Shown in pieces: positions 1 through 11,210 of a stretch of 64,000 nucleotides of DNA. The translations under genes and the position numbers were made by a program. Origin of the DNA: Symbiodinium natans (lineage: Eukaryota; Sar; Dinophyceae; Suessiales; Symbiodiniaceae); contig CAJNDS010002232.1 of NCBI GenBank assembly GCA_905221605.1, positions 97,001 through 161,000 of the forward strand, read 5' to 3'. A model generated the notes under the pieces. That model had not been told where the DNA came from. It saw only the letters and a list, made by a program, of their open reading frames with translations, and did no database searches. How positions within the stretch are numbered: the stretch's first letter is position 1; every line of letters starts with the position of its first letter.

Positions 1-690
1 CTAAACCTGAAACCCTAAACCCTAAACCCTAAACCCCCTCCGCACGAGTGCTCACTTCACAGGCCAAGACCGTCGTCTTCCCAGTAATCAAAAGGGGTCC
101 GGATTTAGGGTCTAGGAACCCCAAACCCTAAACCCAAACCCCTGAACCCCAATAGGGTTTGGGGGTTTGGGGTTTGGGGTTTGGGGTTTGGGGTTTAGGG
201 TTTAGGGTTTAGGGCTTAGGAGTAAGGACACCCAACCCAGGAGAGCAAAGGACTAAGGTTTCTTTCGTGGCCATAGAGCCCCTCACTCTCCCGCCCCTCA
301 AGGTGCCAGGGAGACCCGAAATTTTTCCGGGGAGAACACACCCGAAACCCTAAACTCTAAACTCCAAACCCTAAACTCTAAACCCTAAACCCTAAACCCG
401 GCTTGCCATTCTGTCTTCTTCCTTTGCCGAGCGCGCGCGCGCGTGCTCTGACGTCCAGCCATGCTGTGTGTTGGCCGAACCCACTGAGGCTGAGGGGTTT
501 ATACCCTAAACCCTTCAAACTTCAAACCCTAACCCCTAAACCCTCAACCCAAAACCCTCAACCCTAAACCCTAAACCCTAGCCCTAAAGCCTAAACCCTA
601 AACCCTGGTTTCGAAGTCACGGTTTGATGCGCCCCTGGCCGTCTGGGGTGCGAAGGGCCCCTCATTTGGGTCCCTTGTTAGATCACCCTT

Positions 691-793
691 AGAAACAGCA
701 TAAGCCCCCCAAAAGTGTCCACTTTCAGTTCTATAGGGGACTATAGTATCCCAAAAAAGTGTAACGTGTGCCTCACTCAGCTACTAAGATACA
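691..793. mobile_element. Dispersed element, family I copy 1
   Basis: A stretch with the core CATAAGCCCCCCAAAA, then CTATAGGGGACTATAGTATC, then CACTCAGCTACTAAG recurs almost unchanged at 13963-14048 in the same orientation. No coding content is visible. The core CTATAGGGGACTATAG is itself partly palindromic. It is interpreted as a short non-autonomous mobile element. Confidence 0.55.
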
Positions 794-890
794 TGATCAG
801 GGCTTATGCTTCGATTCCCTTCAAACGAGGGGTCAGGGACCATACTAAGGGCCCATGGCTCCCACGTTAGACTGAGACAGTACGCTCTCA

Positions 891-1154
891 GGGTAGTTGC
901 ATGGTCCCTCAGTATGGGCCCTTAAAAAGGGTCCCCCTTATGCACCCCTTATATACCCTCTACAAATTCAGGGCCCAGACTTCAGAACCCTAAACCCTAA
1001 ACCCTAAACCCCAAACCCTAAACCCTAAACCCTAAACCCTAAACCCTAAACCCTAAACCCTAAACCCTAAACCCTAAACCCTAAACCCTAAACCCTAAAC
1101 CTAAACCCTTTAAGGGAGGTTAGGGACCATAGTACGGGCCCATGAAACTACCCT
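891..1154. mobile_element. MITE family A copy with telomere array in its loop
   Basis: The left end GGGTAGTTGCATGGTCCCT is matched by the right end AGGGACCAT...GAAACTACCCT in inverted orientation. The next inner blocks, TATGGGCCCTT and GTACGGGCCCAT, also pair. A shorter relative at 25603-25752 runs from ...CAGAACCC straight into TTGAAAG. Here the same point is occupied by about 120 bp of CCCTAAA units (986-1109). The element therefore looks like a MITE that acquired or expanded telomere-type repeats at its centre. Confidence 0.65.
986..1109 (-). repeat. CCCTAAA array inside MITE family A copy
   Basis: About 17 nearly perfect CCCTAAA units lie between the two arms of the inverted-repeat element at 891-1154. 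The array starts from the element's own ACCC sequence. Confidence 0.9.
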
Positions 1155-2557
1155 CAGATACACAATAAGGCCATGCCTTGGCCCTTTGCACCCTGCACCC
1201 CAATGGGTTTAGGGTTTAGGGTTTAGGGTTTAGGGTATAGGGTTTAGGGTTTAGGGTTTAGGGTTTAGGGTTCAGGGTTTAGGGCAACACGGCAGCGGGA
1301 CTTCCATCCCAACTTCTTGCAGAATCCTTTGTCTGCGCGGGATTTAGGTGAGAACAGCAATCAGGTCTGGAGGTGTAGGGTTGAAGGGTTTAGGGTTTAG
1401 GGTTTAGGGCTTAGGGCTGAGGGATTCGGGTTTAGGGTGTAGGGTTTAGGGTTTAATTAGGGTTTAGGGTTTAGGGCTTAGGGTTTTGAGCTGCACTTTT
1501 GACCCTACGAACCCTCAACCCTTAACCCTGGCACTGGAGTGAACCCCCAGACTCAACCGCCTGTACATTGTACATGTTGATCGCCGCATTGGCAGACCGG
1601 TTGCACCTCACGATCGCCTTCAAGGCAGCCAGCGACATAATGCAGGTCGAGATCACGACTAAGTGGCAGATTCAACACCCAACCCTCAACCCTTAACCCC
1701 AAACCCCAAACCCTACACCCTACACCCAAAACCCAAAACCGAACACGTCAAGGCGGCCCAGGTCCTAATCCCCGGGTTTAGGGTTTAGGGTTTAGGGTTC
1801 AGGGTTGAAGGAATCAGGTACCAGTATGTGCCTGCAGGCATACACTGTGACGATACCTGGGCCGTGCAGGGTTGAGGGCCTTGAGCCGTAAGCCCTAAAC
1901 CCATGAAACCTCAAGGGTTTATGATTGAGTGCTCGAGGCTTAAGGCAGCAATAAATCTTAAACAACCTTCGACGCATGCCTAGGCCCCCAAAGCCAAAGC
2001 AAACCGGGGGACTGGGTCTAGGGTTTAGGGTACAGGGTTCTGGTAGAGGGTGGTTTCCAGGTTCTTGTACTCTGGGGTCGTCGGTGGTTGAGAACTTTGG
2101 GTTTAGGATTCAATTCCAGCGGGCCTTTGGGACGTCTGGGGACTGGTTACCGACGTGGATGCGGCAGTGGTGATGTGGAGTAATTAGAATAACCAACTAG
2201 TCTTACTAACACCAAGAATCATCACGAACAACAAAGATGGCGACATACAAATAAGGGCCATAAAGCTATGATCTTTCTTGGATCTTGGTTCAGGATGTTG
2301 GTTCTTTTCTATAGAACTTAAGGGTTTAGGGTTTAGGATTTAGGGTTTAGGGTTTGGGGGGTGCGACTTAATCCCCCCCCCTCCAACTCAAACCCTTCAC
2401 CAAGCCGTATTTCATGGTGGCATCTCGGGGGTGGAGATGCAGAGTCGGGGATAGCCTAAACCCTGCAAACCCTAAACCCTAAACCCTAAACCCTCTAGGA
2501 AGGCGCGGTTCAACTCTGCAGGCTTGAACGTCCCGGTCGACAAAAACCGAAGCCCTG

Positions 2558-2726
2558 CCTTGGGGACGAAATGAACCCTAAAAGGGTTTCTGGTTCATAT
2601 ACCTTAATAGGAATTATAGTAGTATAAGGTCCTTAATAGGAATTATAGTAGTATAAGGTCCTTAATAGGAATTATAGTAGTATAAGGTATAGGGCCCCAA
2701 TTTTAAGGTTCATTTGGTCCCCAAGG
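2558..2726. mobile_element. MITE family B copy 1 with triplicated core
   Basis: The left end CTTGGGGACGAAATGAACC pairs with the right end GGTTCATTTGGTCCCCAAGG in inverted orientation. The same layout recurs at 11606-11715, about 61158-61353 and 62769-62918. Inside this copy a 29-bp unit beginning CCTTAATAGGAATTATAG is present three times in tandem (2602-2630, 2631-2659, 2660-2688); the 11.6-kb copy has it once. Confidence 0.7.
2602..2688 (+). repeat. 29-bp tandem triplication inside MITE
   Basis: Three identical 29-bp units lie inside family B copy 1. Other copies of the family carry a single unit, so the triplication is a local event. Confidence 0.9.
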
Positions 2727-3376
2727 TGAGCCCTTGTCCCGACAGCGTTTAGGGCTTGATAGGGTTTGCGGTTTAGGGGGACGGTTTAGGATCTACTAGA
2801 GTTTAGGATTTTAGGGTTTTAGGGTTTTAGGGTTTAGGGTTTAGGGTTTAGGGTTTAGGGTTTAGGGTTTAGGGTTTAGGGTTTAGGGTCAGAGTTTAGG
2901 GAATCCAGGGGGCCGGGTCTGTTCTAAGGGGGCTGCTGGCGTCCTTTCAGGCAAGTGGCAGTCCACTGCGCCGTTCCCGAGGCGCGTGCAGCAGAGGCCT
3001 TAGCCAGTCAGAGGGCTTCTAGGGCTTCGGGGTTTAGGGTTTAGGGTTTAGGGTTCAGGGTTTGGGGTTTAGGCTTAGGGTCTAGGGCCGAAAGGGTTTA
3101 GGGTTTAGGGTTTAGGGTTTAGGGTTTAGGGCCTCGGGTTTAGGCTTAGGCGATGCGTTCGGGGTAAGGGCTTAGCTTTATTGGGGCTCAAGGACCTCAA
3201 TCCGCAGAGCCCTCGCACCCAAAACCCTGAACCCTCAACCCTCAAATGCCAGTTACGCTGGTTACCTTGGACCACACAGTGGGGTTCCTTAAACCCTAGA
3301 CCCGAAACCGTAAACTCTAAACCCTAAACCCTAGACAGAGGGCTAAACCCTAAACCCCAAACCCCAAAGTGCGGAA

Positions 3377-3536
3377 CCCTTGAACCCTGAAGTGCTACAA
3401 GAAGCGAACCTTGATCCCCGAAGCCAAGAGGTTTTGAAGAATGTAAACGACACCCACCTTAACTACGTGCTCCGAACCCGAAGGCGGCACAAATATGCCT
3501 TGTACACGAGCTATGTGGGCCTTGCTTTGAGTTGGG
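3377..3536 (+). CDS. Exon-like segment, strand not certain
   Basis: An open stretch of about 50 codons lies between a C-rich array and a G-rich array. On the plus strand it reads LQEANLDPRSQEVLKNVN followed by a basic RTRRRHK segment and a hydrophobic end. It is bounded by an AAG and a TGGG|GTAGGG donor-like site. The minus strand is also open across most of it, with similar third-position GC, so strand is a guess. No family is recognised. It could be a single exon of an intron-rich gene. Confidence 0.25.
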
Positions 3537-3924
3537 GTAGGGGGGGGGGGGGTGGGTCTTTGTACGGCTTGGGGTTTGGGGTTTGGGGTTTCGGGTTTAG
3601 GTTTTTGAGGTTTAGGTTTGGGGTTTGGGGTTTTGGGGGTTTCTGGGCTTAAGGTTGGGGCTCGGGGTTTTGGGGTCTAGGGGCGGGGTGAGCCCTAAAC
3701 CTTACGAAAGCAAGAGGAAACCCGAAACCCGAAACCCTAAACCCTGATCAGCGTGCGGCTGTCAGTCTGCGTATCCCAGAAGGCAGTTGCCGCCTGGCTC
3801 CGAAGGGCAGTGTTTATTTGGAGGTTAGGTTACTCGATTTAGGGTTTAGGGCTTTAGGGTTTAGGGGTACTTAAAAGTAGGTTGAGAAGTGCACGAAACA
3901 AGGTTCTAGCCAGAGTTCGTCTAC

Positions 3925-4115
3925 CACCAAGCTCGCAAGCGCATGTATGAAGAATCACACATTCTTGCACACGCAGGGCTCAGACGGCTTGATGCCTCTG
4001 AACCCGACACCTAAATCGGCCTCAGCTAGAACCCACAAGGGAGCGCCAAGGCAGGGAACATCCGAAAACAGAAAGGGCTTTGCAACCCTAAACCCTAAAC
4101 CCTAAACCCTAAACC
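3925..4115 (+). repeat. Duplicated segment, copy 1
   Basis: From CACCAAGCTCGCAAGCGC to AAAGGGCTTTGCAACCC this segment is repeated 430 bp downstream (4355-4545) with about ten substitutions and no visible indels. Both copies stay open over the whole segment on the plus strand (KLASACMKNHTFLHTQ... in this copy). Both end in a CCCTAAA array. A second plus frame ends in both copies at the same TGA codon. It may be a duplicated exon or a duplicated non-coding block. Confidence 0.8.
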
Positions 4116-4354
4116 CTAAACCCTAAACCCAACAATTCTGAACTGAAGGTCTGACTTTTTTGCATTTCGCGCTGCACTTCCTCGTATAAAGCTGGTTACC
4201 CTGGAAACAGTGCGGTCCACCTCCTAGGCCATCACTGGTTGAGGGTTTAGGTTTTAGGGTCTAGGGTCTAGGGTTTAGGGCTTAGGGTCACAAATAGAGT
4301 GGAGTGAATTGTCAACGAGACTTGCGGGGTTTCGGCCTGTATTTCGTGTTTCTA

Positions 4355-4545
4355 CACCAAGCTCGCAAACGCATGTATGAAGAATCACACATTCTTGCAC
4401 ACACAGGGCTCAGACGGCTTGATGCCTCTGAACCCGACACCTAAATCCGCCGCAGCTAGAACCCACAAAGAAGCGCAAAGGCTGGGAACATCCGAAAACA
4501 GAAAGGGCTTTGCAACCCTAAACCCTAAACCCTAAACCCTAAACC
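4355..4545 (+). repeat. Duplicated segment, copy 2
   Basis: This is the second copy of the 3925-4115 segment (period 430 bp). Several differences change amino acids in the longest open frame, such as GGA/GAA, so strong purifying selection in that frame is not evident. The sequence between the copies holds a different spacer and a G-rich array. Confidence 0.8.
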
Positions 4546-4559
4546 CTAAAGGGCGCACA

Positions 4560-7227
4560 GGGTTAAAAGTTTAAAGTTTAAAGTCTAGGGGTGAAGGATC
4601 CGGCCCTGTTCTGAGTTCGACCATCGAAGGGAGCCGCACTGTATTGCTGAAGGCCGGATCGGGGGAGTCCAGGTTAACGAGTCCGGTTTAGGGCTTAATT
4701 AGGGTTTAGGGCTTATTTAGGGTTTTGGGTTTAGGGTTTAGGGTTTAGGGTTTAGGGTTTAGGGTTCAGGGTTTTAGTAGGGAAACTTTTGGTAGTGGGT
4801 ATCTTCTATCCCGCTCCCGCATAGAACCCTTTTAAGGAATTGTGTAGGGAAACCTGATCACTTGCCCTAAGCCCTAAACCTTAGACTCTAGACCCTAAAC
4901 CCGCTAAGAGCCGTAGGGTGTTGAGCTGATTTCCCGGCTGCTTAGCTTAAAAAACCCTAAACCCTAAACCCTAAACCCTAAACCCTAAACCCTAAACCCT
5001 AAACCCTGTTGCACAAAAATGGAAGTGGCCGAAAGGTATTACCTAGCAGTGATTCGCCGCCGTGTTGGGCATGCGACCACGTAGAGGTCACCAACTTAAG
5101 GGTTTAGGGTTTAGGGTTTAGGGTTAAGGGTGTAGGCTATTCTGCCTACTTTCTAAACCCTAAACGCCCTAAACCCGACCCCAAAGCCTAAGCCCCTCAA
5201 TCTCTCATGTCGCGTCAGTCTTCCGGACGCTTCTTGTCATCCGCATTGGGCCGGGCGCCCTGGCGTCCGTCCCTGGCACAGACCATCTGGCAGGATTTAG
5301 GGTTTAGGGTTCAGAAACCAACAAAAAATCCCATAAAGCCCTAAACCTAAGGTTTAGGGTTTAGGAGGGTAACTGCCCAGACCCCTGGAAGGATTCCAAC
5401 GTGGGGAGGGGGGGGGTCGGCGGGGCTTCCGGGTCTACTCGTTCCCTAGGCTGCCACCCTGAAGCCACCCTAAAACCCTAAAGTCTAAACTCTAAACTCT
5501 AAACTCCAAACCCTAAACCCTAAACCCTAAACCCACCGTAAAACCCCCCAAAAAGCACACGCAGGGAAGCCCTAAACCCTAAACCCACCGTAAAACCCCC
5601 CAAAAAAACACACACAGGGAAGCCCAAAACCCTCAAGGGCGGATGTCGCGATCCGGGGCTGGGAAAGACTGTGGGATGAAGTGCAACCCGAAACCCCGAA
5701 CCCCTACTTAAGCCCTAAACCCTAAACCCTAAACCCTAAACCCCTGAAGCCTAAAACCCTGAACCCGAACCCGAAAAAGTCTTCTAGGGCTTCTGACACC
5801 TGGATGGATCCAAGCGAGCTGAACAGCCAAGCCGCTTGTGTTGCCATCGCCGCTCCCTTGACAAGGAATCCACCAGTTCAGGGCTTTAGGGGTTTAGGGT
5901 TAGGGGCTATATATGGGGGTTAGGGGTTAGGGTTTAGGGTCAGGGTTCAGCTAGGGTTAGGGTGTAGTGTTTAGCGTTCAGGGTTTAGAGTATAGGGTTT
6001 GAAGGTTTAGGACTACTTTAGGGAATTAAGTATTAAGGTTTATAGGGCTTCAGGGTTTTGGGGTTTTAGGGCAAAGGGCTTAGGGTTGTAGGTTGCCTTT
6101 GAACTTATATGGGGATATAAAGACTCTTGCTACTGGTACCTACCACCTAGACCCCTGGGAGAACCCAAAAAGTAGAACGCCAAAATCGACCCTATCCTGC
6201 TATTGGGCCAGTTTTTTGCACTTACGGGGATCTACTTCTTGGATCATTCCAGTGGTCTGGGCAGTTACCCTAAACCCTAAACCCTGAACTCTAAAACCAA
6301 AACCCCACTCCATCAGGCATCGTGGGTCTGGGTAGTCGCCCATGACATGCGAAATCTCGAGAAGGCGGAGACATCTCTGCTAGAAAACAACCCACCCCTA
6401 AAACCTCATGACTCATTGGGTTAAGGGTTTGGGGCTGACGTTGCTTTGTCGTGGGTCTGGGCACAAAACAGTCTAGGTGGTGTGGGTTCTCAAGGTAGAG
6501 GGTTGGGGATCTTATGGTTTCGTCCGGGGCTTCGGGGTTCAGGGCGTAGCCCGCCAGCCGACGTTAGGGTTTAGGGTTTAGGGTTTAGGGTTTAGGGTTT
6601 AGGGTTTAGGGTTTAGGGTTTAGGGTTTAGGGTTTAGGGTTTGGACCCCTCGGGGTTTTTTGGCTGTGGGCCCCAAAACCCTGACCAAGTCCCAAATCCC
6701 TCGAAGCCCGAGTGCCGAAATCCGAAGAAAGGAGTTGGTGGCCGGGATGTGGGGGCGCGAGCGCGAAGAGACGGCTGTTTTGGGGTTTAGGGTTTAGGGT
6801 TTAGGGTTTAGGGTTTAGGGTTTAGGGTTTAGGGCTGCATTGTTTTTTTTTTTGGGGGGGGTTGTGATTTTCGGAGGTTCCAAACACAGCTTGCTGGATT
6901 AAGGGTTTAGGGTTTGGGGTTTGGGGTTTAGGGTTTTAGTGTCAATCTCAGACTGTAGCTAGGGTCGACTGGATGACTTGGCAAGCAGCTATGTGCTGTC
7001 TGGACAAGCCCTAAACAGTTTGGGGTTTAGGGTCTAGGGTTCAGGGCTGAGTGAGGGTTTCGGGGTTGCAGTTCCTAGTCCTGCGGTAGAACCACTGCCA
7101 CCAACCGCCAGACCATGACGACTGTTGTTTACTGCAACTGCTACCTCTTCCACTGCCACCAGCCTATCCCTAAACCCTAAACCCTAAACCCTAAACCCTA
7201 AACCCTAAACCCTGAACCCTAAACCCA
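4560..7227. other. Mosaic region with many open spacers
   Basis: Arrays lie at 4682-4775, 4953-5008, 5490-5600, 6565-6642, 6782-6833 and 7164-7225. Open spacers include 5010-5085, 5196-5295, 5776-5875, 6317-6395, 6690-6780 and 7090-7165. Each reads as a plausible peptide in at least one frame, often on both strands. The 5530-5630 stretch is a two-copy tandem repeat (CACCGTAAAACCCCCCAAAA). The block GGGTAACTGCCCAGACC at about 5368 is inverted at about 6250-6272, marking a further inverted-repeat element family. Confidence 0.4.
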
Positions 7228-7299
7228 ATGATGCTGAAGAAAGCGCCTCTCCATGATCTCAACACCTCGGTCGCGCAACTGATCCCGGATCCTGTCTGC
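7228..7299 (-). CDS. Cysteinyl-tRNA synthetase-like exon (C-terminal region)
   Basis: On the minus strand the spacer starts right after a pyrimidine-rich ...CCCTTGCCAG and reads ADRIRDQLRDRGVEIMER. The pattern ADxIRDxLxxxGVxI is that of the C-terminal helical region of cysteinyl-tRNA synthetase, which charges tRNA-Cys. Position after a CAG|G acceptor fits a single exon. The 3' border could be AG|GC at about 7246 (a GC donor) or the start of the TTTAGGG array at 7227. No other exon of this enzyme (HIGH or KMSKS motif) was found in the flanking spacers, so this may be an isolated exon or a chance match. Family assignment rests on this motif alone. Confidence 0.4.
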
Positions 7300-7419
7300 C
7301 TGGCAAGGGCCCAGTGGAAGTGGCTTAAGAGTTTAGGGCTTAGGGTTTAGGGTTTAGGGGTTTAGGGTTTAGGGTTTAGGGTTTAGGGTTTAGGGTTTAG
7401 GGTTTAGGGTTTAGGGTTT

Positions 7420-7529
7420 GGCTGCCCAGTAATCTAGGCTTAAAAAGGGTGCCCTTTTTTGCTTAAAGGGGCTTATAAGGGAACCTAAACCCTTAAAAAA
7501 GGGAATAAGGGTACTACTGGGCATCCTAG
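7420..7529. mobile_element. MITE family D copy 1
   Basis: It starts GGCTGCCCAGTA and ends TACTGGGCATCCTAG, with an internal pair AAAAAGGG...GCCC/GGG...AAAAAAGGG. The same sequence recurs at 21303-21412 with only scattered differences. Weaker relatives are seen at about 10172-10280 and 15070-15125. No coding potential. Confidence 0.7.
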
Positions 7530-8881
7530 GTTTCACTTGCAAAGCAACAGAGGAAGAACAACAAAAGAAAGACTTACCCAAAATCCCTGAACCCCAAACA
7601 CCTAAACCCCCTAAACCCAAACTTTCTAGGCTTGAAGCTTCTTGGGGCAAACCCTAAACCCAAACCCTTAACCCCTAAACCTTAAACCCTGAATCCCGAA
7701 ACCCTGCAGACCAGCATGGCCTGGGAGGATTGCTGAGTTCAGAGTTCAGGAAATCCAAAACCCTAAGCCCTACACCCTCAATCCTCAACCCAAACCCTGC
7801 ACGCCCCCACCCACCAGATTTTAGGGTTTAGGGTTTAGGATTTAGGGTTTAGGGTTTAGGGTTAGGTCCTACTCAGAACTAGGAAGCTCGAAGTTCTTGG
7901 GGTTAGGGATACTCTCAAAGGCCTAGGAACCGAAACTGTTCAGAGTGGTTTAGGGTTTAGGGTTTAGGGTTTAGGGTCACTAGTGACGGCCTTACCTCCC
8001 ATCAACCCTAAACAGCCCTAAACTCGAAATACCTCCTTGCAGGTTTCTATGGGTACCTAGAAGTGGGGTTATATGTACGCACCCAGCAAGAGGTGGTAAC
8101 CATAGCTACCCTCCTTATCACTCTACTTTTCAGTACCCATGAACCTCCGAGCAACCCTAAAAAACCCTAAACCCAAAACCCAAAACCCTACACCCTAAAC
8201 CCTAGGGGGTGTAGGGTGAACCTCTAAAAGCCCTCAATCCAGAGAGCTGAAGACGAACCGAGGTCGCCTCCCCAAAATCCCGGGTCATCCGTGCTTTCTC
8301 GCCTGCATGGGACCACAGCTCGAGTTTTGCCCTTCATAACCCTAAACCCTACACCCTACACCCTCCTAAACCCTAAACCCTAAACCCTAAACACTAAACC
8401 CTAAACCCTAAACCCTAAGTCCTAGACCCGAAACCTTGGGGTTCAGGGCTCGTGGGTAGTTAGAACGGTGGTTGGGGCATGTAGCGTTTAGGGTTAGGGT
8501 TTAGGGTTTAGGGTTTAGGGTTTAGGGTTTTGGGGTTTTAGGGTTTAGGGTTTAGGGTTTAGGGTTTAGGGTTTAGGGTTTAGGGTTTAGGGTTTAAGGT
8601 TTAGGGTTTAGGAATTAGGAAAAAGGGCTCAGGGTTTAGGGTGGGGGGTTAGGCCAGCTCTACCTGTGCTTTCAAGTAGGGGAACTGTACTTACGGCTTT
8701 TCAGGGCCTCTGGCTTCTATAGGGTTTACTCCATGGTTTTGAGAAGTGAAGGTGGCGCCAAACAAAGGGACATCTGTGGATGGATGAAGGGATGGAGAGA
8801 TGGATGGAGATCACAAAACCCTAAACCCTAAACCCTAAACCCTAAACCCTAAACCCTAAACCCTAAACCCTAAACCCTAAA
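7530..8881. other. Mosaic region without an assigned gene
   Basis: It holds arrays at 7818-7860, 8342-8420, 8485-8610 and 8818-8882. An inverted-repeat element related to family C lies at about 8046-8152, ending CCATGAACCTCCGAGC. The spacers at 8215-8335 and 8640-8815 are open on both strands. The 8701-8750 part has a good plus-strand acceptor (CTTTTCAG) and donor (GAAG|GTGGCG). No family is recognised. Confidence 0.35.
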
Positions 8882-8975
8882 CGCAAGGGGGGCCCTTGCA
8901 GGTGTTTAGATTTCCGGGTATTTAGCACTCCGGCAGCTCTACTCCTATAGGCTGTTGCGGGGCAAGTTTCAAACT
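8882..8975 (-). CDS. Exon-like segment, unknown product
   Basis: On the minus strand the segment follows ...GCGCCCTAG and stays open for about 30 codons (FETCPATAYRSRAAGVLNTR in the middle), running directly into GTTTAGGG repeats that would supply a GT donor. No family is recognised, and the call rests only on the open frame and its borders. Confidence 0.2.
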
Positions 8976-10868
8976 CTAGGGCGCTCAGGCCGCGGAAATA
9001 TCCCAAAGGCCCCAGGGTTTAGGGTTTGGGGTTTAGGGTTTAGGGTTTAGGGTTTCCCAACCTCAATCCGAAACCCTGCAAGCCCTCAACCTTCAAACCT
9101 AACCCTAGGGCTCCAAGTACACAAATAACACCTACATTGGGGTCTAGAGTCTGCAAAGGATGCCGACTTTGGGCTGTTTGGAGCCTTAGGGTAAAGTATC
9201 ATCCCGAAAAGGCTCGAGACCCTCAACCCTAAGCCCTAAAACCCTGAAACTCAAGACCCCTAAAGCCCTGAATTCATGGCTCCCTGCGCACCAAAAACCC
9301 CAAACCTAAACCCTAAACCCTAAACCTTAAACCTACACCCTAATCCCCAAACCCTAACCCTAGTCCGTGGAACCCGCGCACCGCATGTCTTGCTGCAGTC
9401 GAGGCACGGTCTACGAGCCTTAAGAACCGGGCAAGCACTCCGGATGTGGTTTAGGGTTTAGGGTTTAGGGTTTACAGGGTTTAGGGTTTAGGGTTTACAG
9501 GGTTTAGGGTTTAGGGCTTTAAGGATAAGGGTTACAGGGTTTAGAGTTGTAGGGTCTTATATGGCTTTAGGGTTTATAGGTCGTTTCGGGCTTTACAGGG
9601 TTACAGGGTTTAGCGGGTTTTGCAGGGTTTGTAGGCTTTATATGGTTTTTGGGGTTTATAGGGCTTGCAGGGTTTATAGGGCTTTGTTGCTTTCAAAGGG
9701 TTTATAGGGCTTCATAGGGTAGGCTTATAGGGTTTCAGGGTTTTATCGGGTTGAAAGGGTTTTTCAGGTTTGAGAGGGATTAGGGTGTAGAAACTGCAAG
9801 AATTGGTGAGGCAGATCTAGATCTAGCCTGCTCCCATCGGTAGTCGGCGAGGAAGTCGACGGTGCGGGTGCCTGTTGATCGACTCCTTGAAGGCCTTGCG
9901 CAGCATAGATCCCAATGCCATCCGCTCTAGATCCATCCGGTCGCGCTCTGGCCTTGGGACGTAGTTGCACAGAGGGAAGGTTCAGATTGTCACGGAGTTC
10001 TGCCAATCTGCTCGGAAGGTCGTCCATGAGGATCCGTCACTGGTGGCGATGCGGGTTCCATGGGGCTTATAGGGTCTTGGGTTTAGGGGGTATATAGGGT
10101 TCTCTTTGTGCCAAACCCGACGCCCCAAACCCGAAATCCAAAACCATAAAGTGCCCAAGCTCCTTCTTGGTAGCCCAAGAAGCCATATTGCAAAAGGGTA
10201 CCCTTTTTAATGTTTGTTGCTTGTAAAAGGGAGCCCACAACCCAATACCCAAAAAGGGCAAGACGGCACCACTCAGCTACCAAGCCTTAAAAACTACGAA
10301 CCCCATAAGCCCGAAACCTTCCAGCCCATAAAACCCCTGAAGGCTAAAACCTCGACCCTGGACGCCATCCGACCTAGGCCATTAAACCCTTATGAACCCT
10401 AAACTCTAAACCCCAAAACCAAACCCTAGCCCCTAAACCCTAAACCCTAAACCCGAAACCCTAAACCCTAAACCCGAAACCGTAAACCCTAGCCAGCTGA
10501 GGCACATGTTGAAGATCCAGTTGTTGGAAGGCGAGCCATCACCTTGGCAGAAGGTCTGGGGCTAGGGTTTAGGGTTTAGGGTTTAGGGTCTAGGGTCTAG
10601 GCTTTAACCGACAATCCTGCGAGCAGGTGCGGCAGCGTTTCGTTCCCCCCAACCCCCCCCCCCCAAAAAAAAAAACCCCAAAACCCGCTAAACCCCAAAA
10701 CCTCCAAGTCCCCAAACCCTAAACCCCCTAAACCCTAAACCCTAAACCCGAAACCCTTAACCCTAAACCCTAAACCCTAAACCCTAAAACCCCCAAATCC
10801 CAGGGCAGCTACGGGAGGGGCTGCGCGGGCCCTCCGTCGGAATGTAGCCGCCAGCACCACCTCCAGCA

Positions 10869-10965
10869 GTAGGGTGTAGGGCGTAGGGCGTAGGGCGTAG
10901 GGCGTCGGGCGTCGGGCGTAGGGCGTAGGGCGTAGGGCGTAGGGCGTAGGGCGTAGGGCGTAGGG
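10869..10965 (+). repeat. GTAGGGC variant heptamer array
   Basis: About a dozen GTAGGGC/GTCGGGC units lead straight into a normal TTTAGGG array at 10963-11003. This is a homogeneous variant block rather than random decay. Confidence 0.9.
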
Positions 10966-11210
10966 TTTAGGGTTTAGGGTTTAGGGTTTAGGGTTTAGGG
11001 TTTATAAGGTTTATAAGGTTTTGGGTTGAGGAGAAGTAGCGGTCTTGGGAGAAAATGTCTGATGCCCTAAGATTTATTTGGGGGTTGCCACCTAAACCAG
11101 TAAGCCCTAAACCTGAAACCCGTAAACCCCTGAACACTAAGCCCCCAGACCCTAATCCAAGCATCAGTTTAATTTTATAAATCCTCCACATTTAAGGATG
11201 TTTTTCGTCG

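Larger units (their letters stand above)
1..1285. other. Mosaic of telomere-type arrays, spacers and MITEs
   Basis: C-rich arrays lie at about 1-38, 346-400, 505-606 and 986-1109, with G-rich arrays at 155-220 and 1205-1286. At about 121-160 a C-rich run meets a G-rich run head to head. The spacers at 41-112, 400-500 and 606-690 have open frames, but several frames are open at once, so no gene is called. Two inverted-repeat elements are listed separately (about 691-793 and 891-1154). Confidence 0.6.
1286..3375. other. Mosaic region without an assigned gene
   Basis: G-rich arrays at 1377-1490, 2323-2358, 2803-2890 and 3029-3133 alternate with spacers. The spacer at 1290-1346 has a GTGAGAAC donor-like site. 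The spacer at 1551-1645 has CCCCCAG and ATGCAG|GTCGAG borders, and splicing the two would keep one frame on the plus strand. The minus strand is equally open, so strand and product are not called. The spacer 1980-2320 carries no convincing gene. Confidence 0.4.

Noticed and set aside
221-345. Plus-strand exon reading TKVSFVAIEPLTLPPLK
   Set aside because: Open by chance in a short spacer; borders and neighbouring frames give no independent support.
5366-6272. 64-aa plus ORF at 6093-6287 as a gene
   Set aside because: Its 3' part is the inverted-repeat block CCAGTGGTCTGGGCAGTTACCC of a small element family.
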